Translations under genes and position numbers: made by a program
Assembly: GCA_022510385.1 (NCBI GenBank)
Contig: JAFLTQ010000002.1
Coordinates: 146,658 to 210,657, forward strand
DNA from: Muribaculaceae bacterium
GTDB lineage: Bacteria > Bacteroidota > Bacteroidia > Bacteroidales > Muribaculaceae
Reading direction: 5' to 3'
Length of the DNA stretch: 64,000 nucleotides
Notes under the pieces: model-generated
Seen by the model: the letters and a program-made list of their open reading frames with translations, nothing else
Databases searched by the model: none
Told to the model about the DNA's origin: nothing
Shown here: positions 51,934 through 59,201 of the stretch, in pieces
How the letters are laid out: every line of letters begins with the position of its first letter
Position numbering within the stretch: the stretch's first letter is position 1

Positions 51934-53106
51934 TTATTCGAAACTATTCTTGAGGATTTGTATCACATCCTCTCTGGTTAATTTCTTATATCCTCCTCCA
52001 AGGATAGTGGCATCAGCTATACCATCAAGCATGGCTTCTGTCACACCTAATCCTGTGACATTTGAAGCAGCTCCAATCTCCTTTATCCAGTTTTCAAGTG
52101 CATTAATACCTGCTTTTGCGAGATCCTCTTCCGTCTTTCCTTCACTGGGCACCTCCCAAACCACTTTAGCAAAGCGAGCCAATCTGTGCTGACCCTCTTT
52201 CAATATGAAAGTGTAATAAGCACCTGAAATAGCTGACAGAGCCATTCCGTGTGTGGCATGTGTGTAGGCTCCGATAGCATGGGCTATCATATGGACCATC
52301 CAGTCTCCTTTCTTACCCATTTTAAGCAAAGTGTTCAAAGCCCATGTGGCACACCACATTATATTGGAGCGAGCCTCATAATTTTTCGGATCTTTTACGG
52401 CAACTCTACTTGAAGCGATAACTGATCTCATAAGTCCTTCAATCATATAGTCGGTGGTGGAGTCGTCGTCGCCCGAAAAATATTGCTCCATAAGATGACT
52501 CATAGTATCGAATATTCCTGCCACCATCTGATTTTGTGGCAAGCTGTAAGTATATTCAGGATTCAGAATGGCAAACTTCGGTATCAACCTTTCTCCAAAA
52601 ACTTTACCAAGTTTTAATTTATTTGGTTCATCTGTAATTACCGAACCACCGTTCATTTCTGAACCGGTACCAGCGAGTGTCAATACCGACCCGACAGGGA
52701 TTACTTTTTGATCTGCTGCCGGTTCATTTTGCTTAACCCAGAAATTTTCCCATGCATTTCCCGAGTACCAAGCAGCTGCTGCCACTCCTTTGGAATAGTC
52801 AATTGTGGAGCCACCGCCGACTGCAAGAATCAGGTCAACATCGTTTTCACGTGCAACCTTTATTCCTTCATTTAATTTTTCCAATGTCGGGTTAGGCATT
52901 ACGCCCGGCAATTCAATCACTGTTTTCCCGGCTTCCTTCAAAACCTTTGTAACAGTATCATAGATGCCGTTCTTTTTAATAGAACCTCCTCCATAAGTCA
53001 ATAATACTTTCTGTCCGAAACTTTTTAAAGCTTCAAGCAGGTTCTTTTCTACTTCAGTGCCAAAATATAATTTGGTTGGATTGTAATAAATGAAATTTCC
53101 TAACAT
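51934..53106 (-). CDS. Iron-containing alcohol dehydrogenase (YqhD/butanol dehydrogenase-like)
   Basis: This 390-residue cytoplasmic enzyme matches group III metal-dependent alcohol dehydrogenases. LLTYGGGSIKKNGIYD is the nucleotide-binding GGGS region; AVGGGSTIDYSKGVAAA and GTGSEMNGGSVIT follow; and the metal ligands lie in GIFDTMSHLMEQYF and MIAHAIGAYTHATHGMAL (His-rich). The length is normal for the family (~385-390). It would reduce aldehydes with NAD(P)H or oxidise alcohols. It starts 26 bases after a 49-codon gene and may be part of the thioredoxin-VKOR operon. Confidence 0.93.
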   Translation of the reverse strand: MLGNFIYYNPTKLYFGTEVEKNLLEALKSFGQKVLLTYGGGSIKKNGIYDTVTKVLKEAGKTVIELPGVMPNPTLEKLNEGIKVARENDVDLILAVGGGSTIDYSKGVAAAAWYSGNAWENFWVKQNEPAADQKVIPVGSVLTLAGTGSEMNGGSVITDEPNKLKLGKVFGERLIPKFAILNPEYTYSLPQNQMVAGIFDTMSHLMEQYFSGDDDSTTDYMIEGLMRSVIASSRVAVKDPKNYEARSNIMWCATWALNTLLKMGKKGDWMVHMIAHAIGAYTHATHGMALSAISGAYYTFILKEGQHRLARFAKVVWEVPSEGKTEEDLAKAGINALENWIKEIGAASNVTGLGVTEAMLDGIADATILGGGYKKLTREDVIQILKNSFE

Positions 53107-53132
53107 AATATATTTTTTTAGTAGAGTATTTT

Positions 53133-53282
53133 TTACTCGGATTTATTTTCTATTTCAGTATTTTTATTGTTGATAAGATCTTCTAAATATTGAGGTGTCA
53201 AAACTGTATGTTTCAAATCCAGTTTTATATTATTCAGATCCATAGCCGACAATTCCTTTGCCGAAGTTAGATTACTTTCCAT
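53133..53282 (-). CDS. Small 49-residue peptide gene behind VKOR
   Basis: ATG at 53282-53280 to TAA at 53135-53133 on the minus strand encodes 49 residues, starting MESNLTSAKELSAMDLNN and ending NKNTEIENKSE. Its start is one base after the VKOR stop, so translation is likely coupled, and the alcohol dehydrogenase follows after 26 bases. The N-terminal segment with LTSAKELSAMDLNNIKLDL is amphipathic and resembles leader regions of Bacteroidetes secreted peptides. It has no Gly-Gly and no Cys. The neighbouring VKOR carries a C39-like domain of the type that recognises leader peptides. Function unknown; it could be the exported substrate or a small partner protein. Confidence 0.6.
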   Translation of the reverse strand: MESNLTSAKELSAMDLNNIKLDLKHTVLTPQYLEDLINNKNTEIENKSE

Positions 53283-53283
53283 A

Positions 53284-54288
53284 TTAACTGTCTTGTTTTG
53301 AAAACTGTGGTAAGACTTTATTCAGTGCTAAAAGTACCATGACAAAGGTAGCGCATAAAGCAAAGAATCCTAAATCAAGAGGGAACACCGGTTTCATCCA
53401 GCCTCCTAAAAGATAAGAGATAAATTGCAGCCATAATGAGGCTTGTACGCATACGCATAAAGTGCACCAATGTTTGGCCACAAATTTCTGATAACTTATG
53501 CTCCATATTGTGAATGGAAGACAGCAGATATTGATCAAAGAGAGCCAATGAATGGTTGCCGGAGAAATTAACATTGCCAGAAGACTTACTCCAAAATATG
53601 TAAATCCCACCTCACTCCAGCTGAAAATTCCGAAGAAAGAGGATGCATTGGTTTTAAGGATTGAATCACAACCTCCTTCCTGCAAGACTCCACAGACTTT
53701 ATCCGCAACATGACTCTTAATGCTCAATGACTTTTGCACGAGCATATAGGTGAGCCAAATACCAAAACAATCTACTGCAAAGAGTCCCCAAAAAGACCAA
53801 TAGCGCCATAAATCATGGATAATAATCAGGTAAGCTGAGAGCAATCCTGCCAATGACCATAATAATACCTGCTTAGATGTTTTGATTATTACATTAGTGA
53901 GATGCTTGCTATATTCCGGTTCTTTTGCTCCTTTTCCCACCTCGGGGAGCAAAACAACACCTGTGGAAATCTCTTTAAATTCATTGACCGGGATGGTTTC
54001 TGAAACTCCTTGCGTTAAATAATCAATATTGCCATTGCTTATTTTGGTCACGATAACCAAACCTCCTTGAGTCTGTGCAATGAAAGGAACCGAAAGTTTT
54101 GTGAACTCGGTTTTATCTTCTAATTGAAACCCTTTACATTCGACTCCATATTCTTTCAGAAGTTGTGAAACGCCAAACAGCGTTTTGAAAGGCATTGTTT
54201 CAAAACGTTGTTTGGTATACTCTTTTGTAAACGGCACTTTCAGCACCGTCAACAAATCCGTTACGAGGCTATGATCTGTAGTGTACAT
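53284..54288 (-). CDS. VKOR-family membrane protein with N-terminal C39-like domain
   Basis: This 334-residue protein combines two parts. Residues ~1-120 follow the peptidase C39 fold (MPFKTLFGVSQLLKEYGVECKG, LSVPFIAQTQGGLVIVTKI) but lack the catalytic Cys at the front and the His in the strand (GGLVIV instead of GHxVVV), so it should not cleave. Residues ~140-330 are a four- to six-helix VKOR domain with the shuttle pair C199/C207 and the redox motif C275-T-L-C278. VKOR oxidises a quinone and feeds disulfide formation. It lies six bases after a thioredoxin gene and one base before the small peptide gene. C39-like/VKOR fusions are known in Bacteroidetes; their substrates are not. Confidence 0.85.
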   Translation of the reverse strand: MYTTDHSLVTDLLTVLKVPFTKEYTKQRFETMPFKTLFGVSQLLKEYGVECKGFQLEDKTEFTKLSVPFIAQTQGGLVIVTKISNGNIDYLTQGVSETIPVNEFKEISTGVVLLPEVGKGAKEPEYSKHLTNVIIKTSKQVLLWSLAGLLSAYLIIIHDLWRYWSFWGLFAVDCFGIWLTYMLVQKSLSIKSHVADKVCGVLQEGGCDSILKTNASSFFGIFSWSEVGFTYFGVSLLAMLISPATIHWLSLINICCLPFTIWSISYQKFVAKHWCTLCVCVQASLWLQFISYLLGGWMKPVFPLDLGFFALCATFVMVLLALNKVLPQFSKQDS

Positions 54289-54294
54289 CTATTG

Positions 54295-54591
54295 TTATCT
54301 AAGGTAAGATTCAATTTTAGAAAGAAGAATCTGACCTTCTATTTCTCCACTTTCACGCCATTGCTCTTCTCCGTTTTTATAAATTATAAATGTCGGAACA
54401 GAGTCGGCACCGTTAGCCTGAGCAAGTTCAGCATATTCATCTATATCAAACTGATAAACATTTACCTTCCCTTCAAGCAACTCTTTGATTTGAGCCACGA
54501 TCGGCATCATTCTCTGGCAATGAGGACACCATGATGCAAAAAATTCCACCAATACTACCTCCGAGCTGTTGATAATTTCATTATAGTTCAT
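54295..54591 (-). CDS. Thioredoxin-fold protein (WCPHC)
   Basis: This 98-residue single thioredoxin domain has FFASWCPHCQRMMP with C22/C25 and VPTFIIYKNGEE containing the cis-Pro. Thioredoxin 1 has WCGPC, while CPHC is the DsbA-type pair, which is more oxidising. No signal peptide is visible, so it should be cytoplasmic, which is odd for an oxidising CxxC beside a VKOR. It is first in the operon with VKOR, six bases ahead of it. Confidence 0.9.
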   Translation of the reverse strand: MNYNEIINSSEVVLVEFFASWCPHCQRMMPIVAQIKELLEGKVNVYQFDIDEYAELAQANGADSVPTFIIYKNGEEQWRESGEIEGQILLSKIESYLR

Positions 54592-54648
54592 AATCTTTAA
54601 TTTTTAATAGTTAAACTTAATCTATATATATAATTACAACAATCTTAA

Positions 54649-54665
54649 ATTCAAATGGTTTGAAT
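54649..54665. repeat. Palindrome in the thioredoxin/CHASE2 divergent region
   Basis: ATTCAAA-TGG-TTTGAAT is a perfect 7-bp inverted repeat in the 230-base divergent gap (54592-54821). It could be an operator for either side. The rest of the gap is AT-rich with one TACATTTG (54671-54678) and one TAAATTTG (54765-54772) on the plus strand. Confidence 0.35.
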
Positions 54666-54764
54666 CTTCTTACATTTGCGCAACATCATTTTATAATATC
54701 ATCAAGGTAATTACGTTTTTATAGGTAAATACTCCTGATTAATCCATACAATAATATTTTTTTT

Positions 54765-54772
54765 TAAATTTG
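54765..54772 (+). promoter_or_regulatory. Putative -7 element for the CHASE2-caspase cluster
   Basis: TAAATTTG matches TAnnTTTG and lies 49 bases before the ATG at 54822. No -33 TTTG at normal spacing was recognised. Confidence 0.45.
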
Positions 54773-54821
54773 CATCAAGCTCAAATCCCGGCTATAAATT
54801 AGCAACCGAGAGCAGTTAACA

Positions 54822-56030
54822 ATGTTTTTGCGACGCATCACATATATTCTCCATAAATTTTTCAACCGGGTCAATTCTCTCTTCGAGAATAAAAAAACAC
54901 GGACCAAGGTGTTTTATAGGGCGGTAATGGCCACGTTATTAGGCCTTTTCCTATCCACATGTCTTGTGCAACCTTTGTCTATGACAACTTCCGCGATGTT
55001 TTCATCGCCGGATAAAAGAGATTTTCAACTCCCGGACCTTTTCGCTCAGATAGCCAACAACCGCCCGGTCAGGAAATACGACGACCGTATTGTCATTCTT
55101 AATATCGGAAGGAGCAACAGAGAAGAGATTGCGGAAGCGCTCTCAATTCTTTCTTTATGTGGGCCGAAGGCAGTGGGCATCGATATCAATTTTGCTCACC
55201 CCTCTGATGACGATTCATTCCTTTTAGAGGCAATACATTCTTTACCAAATGCTATCTTGCCTTTAGGAGTTTCATCTACTAAAAAGAACGGGGTGTTTGA
55301 GATTGAGGAAAAACCCTTTTTCTATGACGACTACAAAGATTTGGAATATGGAGTTGTCAACCTTCCCACAGCAGCTAAAGGAACAGTCAGGGAATTTGCT
55401 ATAGACTTCCCGACAACGCAGGGAACTCTCCCCTCTTTCGTAACAGCTTTAGCAGAAAAACTCGATCCCTCAGCCGTTGAAGAATTAAGAGAGAGAGGAG
55501 AGGAAACCGGGATCACTTCTTACCATTCAAGAGAATATAATATCCTGGATTTCGATGACATAGAAGAGCATGCTGAAGATTTCGCCGACAAGATAGTACT
55601 TGTGGGAGCCCTGGAAGATGCCGGAGATATGCATGCCACGCCGGTTGAATCCCATGTGGCAGGAGTCATGCTCCACGCATCGGCATTGTCGACTATCTTA
55701 GACAGAATCTGGATTCAGAAACTGCCCAAAAGTGTGGACTATGCGCTTGCCATGGGGCTTTGTCTTGGGATCATGCTGTTGGTCTTTGGCATTAAAACAA
55801 GTTTCAAGGGCTTTGTGCTGCGTATTGTCCAAGCCTCTTTGGCATATCTGGCTGTAAGGATAGGATATGGGCTATTTGTAGACCATAATATCATTTTCGA
55901 TATTAGTTTCACTATAACAATTATAGCCTTTGGCTTATTTGCTGTGGATATATGGAATTTTCTTGAGGCAATCTGGAAGATTTGTTCAAAAAAAATTGCT
56001 AAATTTGACGCGAAATTTAAAACTATATGA
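54822..56030 (+). CDS. CHASE2-domain membrane sensor protein
   Basis: This 402-residue protein has an N-terminal membrane helix (ATLLGLFLSTCLVQPLS), an extracytoplasmic CHASE2 domain at ~65-300 (DDRIVILNIGRSNREEIAEAL, GPKAVGIDINF, DKIVLVGALEDAGDMHATPVESHVAGVMLHASALSTIL), and three C-terminal helices ending in a basic tail. CHASE2 usually sits in front of kinases, cyclases or caspases; here it is free-standing and lacks an output domain, so it probably signals through neighbours. It overlaps the next gene by four bases (ATGA). Confidence 0.9.
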   Translation: MFLRRITYILHKFFNRVNSLFENKKTRTKVFYRAVMATLLGLFLSTCLVQPLSMTTSAMFSSPDKRDFQLPDLFAQIANNRPVRKYDDRIVILNIGRSNREEIAEALSILSLCGPKAVGIDINFAHPSDDDSFLLEAIHSLPNAILPLGVSSTKKNGVFEIEEKPFFYDDYKDLEYGVVNLPTAAKGTVREFAIDFPTTQGTLPSFVTALAEKLDPSAVEELRERGEETGITSYHSREYNILDFDDIEEHAEDFADKIVLVGALEDAGDMHATPVESHVAGVMLHASALSTILDRIWIQKLPKSVDYALAMGLCLGIMLLVFGIKTSFKGFVLRIVQASLAYLAVRIGYGLFVDHNIIFDISFTITIIAFGLFAVDIWNFLEAIWKICSKKIAKFDAKFKTI

Positions 56031-56899
56031 GATATTTTTCCTTCTTACTGTTTTTGATGATTGGTGCTGTTAGTGCAATGGCACATTACAGCATACATTC
56101 CGCATCTCCGGGAGTGACTATTGAAAGCTCCGGGAAAAGTTTGGAAGCTAAGAAAGGCGCTGAAATAAAGGCAAACGACTTCCTGATAATTCCGGAAGGA
56201 GGAGAAGTGGAAATCTATAATGATTTGGATAAGAATATTTATAAATCATTAAAACCGGGTAAAATCTCAGTAACCCGACTAATGATAGATGCCAAGAAAA
56301 CTGCTTCCGACAATAGCAAAAACGTAGCTTCACGTCTCAGGCTGAAAAAAGATAACGGAGGGGAAATTGAAGGTGAGAAAATCTATGTAGAAAAAGGAAT
56401 GGTGAGACGTTCACTCGCTGTCTTTGACCCCGAGGCCGATAATATTCAAGTGAATTCCAAAACATTGGGACGCCAGATTGCTAAATTTCTTTCTTCTCCC
56501 GACTCTACCGGCTATAATGACGTAGCAGTGAAATTCTCAAAAGGTCCGGTTGATTCTGTCGGCATCTTTTTCCGCATTATGAACCCCCTTGAATTCCCCG
56601 TATATTTCAATGTTTTGAAATTTGACAGCACTCCCAATGAAAATTCAGAGTTAGGATTGAGAACTGTGGAAATTTCAAGTCTCGGTCAGCCGGATGGAAG
56701 CTATGTCCTGCTTCCAAGTCAAGCATTGACCAAAGAAAGCCTTCAGGGAATCCCTTCCGATGAGCGACATCTTATTGTAGTGACCCATGTGCGCTACGAC
56801 CTTGATGAAGTGGTTGACGAAACTGTTCAGGCTCTAAAGAACAAGGGCATCGACAAAGAAGAGGCTCCCGAATTTCCATTAATGATAATGGAATTATAG
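56027..56899 (+). CDS. Exported protein of unknown function in the caspase cluster
   Basis: This 290-residue protein has a signal peptide (LLFLMIGAVSAMAH). Residues ~25-85 form a small beta-rich module (GVTIESSGKSLEAKKGAEIKAND, GGEVEIYNDLDKNIYK), and residues ~150-290 contain an alpha/beta region with DSVGIFFRIMNPLEFPVYFNVL and RHLIVVTHVRYDLDEVVDE. I do not recognise a family. Its start overlaps the CHASE2 stop, so the two are translated together, and it is the likely partner of the CHASE2 sensor in the periplasm. Confidence 0.7.
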   Translation: MRYFSFLLFLMIGAVSAMAHYSIHSASPGVTIESSGKSLEAKKGAEIKANDFLIIPEGGEVEIYNDLDKNIYKSLKPGKISVTRLMIDAKKTASDNSKNVASRLRLKKDNGGEIEGEKIYVEKGMVRRSLAVFDPEADNIQVNSKTLGRQIAKFLSSPDSTGYNDVAVKFSKGPVDSVGIFFRIMNPLEFPVYFNVLKFDSTPNENSELGLRTVEISSLGQPDGSYVLLPSQALTKESLQGIPSDERHLIVVTHVRYDLDEVVDETVQALKNKGIDKEEAPEFPLMIMEL

Positions 56900-56976
56900 A
56901 AGTTTCCGCTAAAATACACACTATAAATATACTCGCTAATAATATATCTGATTTTAGAAAACTATCTTTATCGACA

Positions 56977-59073
56977 ATGAAACATTCAATACTTTCCGTA
57001 AGTTTGCTCTTAGGAGCATTGATTAACATTCCGGGTGCTGTTTTAGCTCAGGATGCGGCTGCTTCAGATGAAAATTCATCAGCTGCAAAAACTTATAATT
57101 TCCGACATAAGGAAAACCTGAACAGCATCCAGCCATTTTTCACCACAGCCTACGCTTCAGGTAAACATGCCGTTTCTACACTCTCAGGAGCCACTATCCA
57201 GGAATTAAAAGATACTATTATCAATTTCGTAGTGAATCCTGCCGGATTAAATGTGGCGGTAGTGCATAAAAATAAAAAGAACAATTCAGCCCTTGACATA
57301 TATAATGCTACGACTGCGCTGAATATGTTTTCTTTTAACACAAAAAAATATGGACAACCCACTTCAGCTGTCTATATGCCGGATGCACGTCAGCTTGCTG
57401 TGGCAGCAGGCGGCAAAATCTATTTCTTTGAAACAAAGAAATACCTGCCCATAGGAGAAATTGACTGCAACGGATTTGTTCCTCAGATGATGGTGACAAG
57501 TCCTAACGGATACTATCTGGCTGCTATCAACGGAAAAAAGGTCGTTGTATATAATATCGAAGAGAAAAAGGTAAGATGGCAAACCGAAGAGGATGATCCT
57601 ATCAATGATATCGCCTTTTCGCCCAACACATCAGATTTTGCAGTATTGACATCTGATGGCGTCCTTTATATCTACAACACTCGTACTTTTGATATGAGGA
57701 AAATGGTAGATAATCTTGGCGAAGGTCTCGCAGTAGATTTCAATTTCGACGGTAAATATGTTGCCGTTGCAACATCCCCAAATGTGGTAACATTGGTAAA
57801 CCTCGTAAGAGACACTGAAAGAGAGTATTATGAAATGCCAATAGGAGGAGTAGCCGACCTTACCTTTATAACCGACTCTCATCGCAACACATTGCTCGCC
57901 ACAGCAATGGCAAATAATGTAGAGGTGAGACGTCTTCCTAATCTTGAACCATTCTATTCTCAACTTATTCAAGAAGAAGTAGACCGTCAGATGGAAGAAT
58001 GGATGCGTAAGATGCCGGATGAAACAATGGAAGAGTATCAGGCTCGTGTTAACCAGGAGTCTTTGAACAAACGCCGTCGCTTGCTCGAAGATGAAATATC
58101 AACCAATTTCGCCGGCGACTTCCTTTCAGGACAAACAATGAGTTTCGGTTCTTACGACCGTAATAATGGAGTGCTCGCTCTTACTTTCGACGCTATGCCA
58201 TCGATCTTCCTGAATGTGCCGGAAGAGGATGTCTTGAGTTTCTCTGACCCCTCCTTGATTAAATTCTCTGAAGTGCAATATGGTATCCTTCCTGACGACA
58301 CTTTTGAAATTGTTTATGCACGCGTAGAAAACACCGCCACCGGTAAGACTTATATCTACGATAATCTCCTTAGAGAATCTATGGATTTTATGAATTCCGA
58401 CGATATCTCTATAGAGCTTCTGCAACAACAACAGATGGAAGAAATGAAACTTCAGGAACTTAGGGAACAAGTGGTGGAAGAGGCTAAGCAACAGGATGTC
58501 ATTTCCGATCACACTAATATTTCTGTTAATTCCAAGGTTGTGCCCGACTATGATGCCAACGGTAACAAGATTCTTAACTATGAAGTGAATTTCACTTATG
58601 AAGTTGAGCCGGAATTCTCAGCCCAGGAAGATTTCAAACCGGGCAAATATCATGTTGATGAATCGGGAGCCGCTTCTGCAATGCTTAAAATTGTGAAACA
58701 AGCATTTGAAGGAGATATGAATCAATACCTCAAAGAGGGTAAAAAATTGAAAATCAATCTTGTCGGCACCGCTGATGCAACTCCGATTGTCAATGGCATT
58801 GCTTACGATGGCGCCTATGGTGAGATTGAGGATGAGCCCGTATATCTCAATGACCAGCTGACTACTTTGAGCGTCACTAAGAAAGGTGGCATCAAAGAGA
58901 ATCCACAGCTCGCTTTGGTAAGAGCTTTAGGCGTTCAAGATTTTCTTGAGAAAAATGTGGAAGGTCTCGATAAGATGAATAAAGATTATCGTTATGATGT
59001 AAAGGTGAGCGAAGGCAAAGGCTCTGAATTCCGTCGTATCACCGCAACATTCACCTTTGTTGATGCATTCTGA
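56977..59073 (+). CDS. Exported WD40-like propeller protein with OmpA-like C-terminus
   Basis: This 698-residue protein has a signal peptide ending at VLAQ. Residues ~60-330 form a WD40-like propeller (QLAVAAGGKIYFF, YYLAAINGKKVVVYNI, DFAVLTSDGVLYIYNTR, KYVAVATSPNVVTLVNL). Residues ~335-470 hold a module opening with EWMRKMPDETMEEYQARV and closing with TGKTYIYDN that is also found in the caspase protein next door. A coiled-coil-like Gln/Glu stretch at ~485-510 leads to a C-terminal region at ~530-698 resembling an OmpA-like peptidoglycan-binding fold with an insertion (KINLVGTADATPI, LALVRALGVQDFLEK). I infer a periplasmic scaffold tied to the cell wall. Confidence 0.75.
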   Translation: MKHSILSVSLLLGALINIPGAVLAQDAAASDENSSAAKTYNFRHKENLNSIQPFFTTAYASGKHAVSTLSGATIQELKDTIINFVVNPAGLNVAVVHKNKKNNSALDIYNATTALNMFSFNTKKYGQPTSAVYMPDARQLAVAAGGKIYFFETKKYLPIGEIDCNGFVPQMMVTSPNGYYLAAINGKKVVVYNIEEKKVRWQTEEDDPINDIAFSPNTSDFAVLTSDGVLYIYNTRTFDMRKMVDNLGEGLAVDFNFDGKYVAVATSPNVVTLVNLVRDTEREYYEMPIGGVADLTFITDSHRNTLLATAMANNVEVRRLPNLEPFYSQLIQEEVDRQMEEWMRKMPDETMEEYQARVNQESLNKRRRLLEDEISTNFAGDFLSGQTMSFGSYDRNNGVLALTFDAMPSIFLNVPEEDVLSFSDPSLIKFSEVQYGILPDDTFEIVYARVENTATGKTYIYDNLLRESMDFMNSDDISIELLQQQQMEEMKLQELREQVVEEAKQQDVISDHTNISVNSKVVPDYDANGNKILNYEVNFTYEVEPEFSAQEDFKPGKYHVDESGAASAMLKIVKQAFEGDMNQYLKEGKKLKINLVGTADATPIVNGIAYDGAYGEIEDEPVYLNDQLTTLSVTKKGGIKENPQLALVRALGVQDFLEKNVEGLDKMNKDYRYDVKVSEGKGSEFRRITATFTFVDAF

Positions 59074-59201
59074 TTTTCCCCGGCCTGATCAAAGTCTTAT
59101 AGGTCGGCAAAAAATCAAAATGTATGGGTAAACCTAATTTGACATTATTGGTCTACTTTTTGTATTGTTTAAGTAAAGTTAAACAACCCTAACATTAAAA
59201 G

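Noticed and set aside
54671..54678. TACATTTG as the CHASE2 promoter
   Set aside because: It is a full -7 match but 144 bases from the ATG, and TAAATTTG at 54765 is much closer; kept only as a note.
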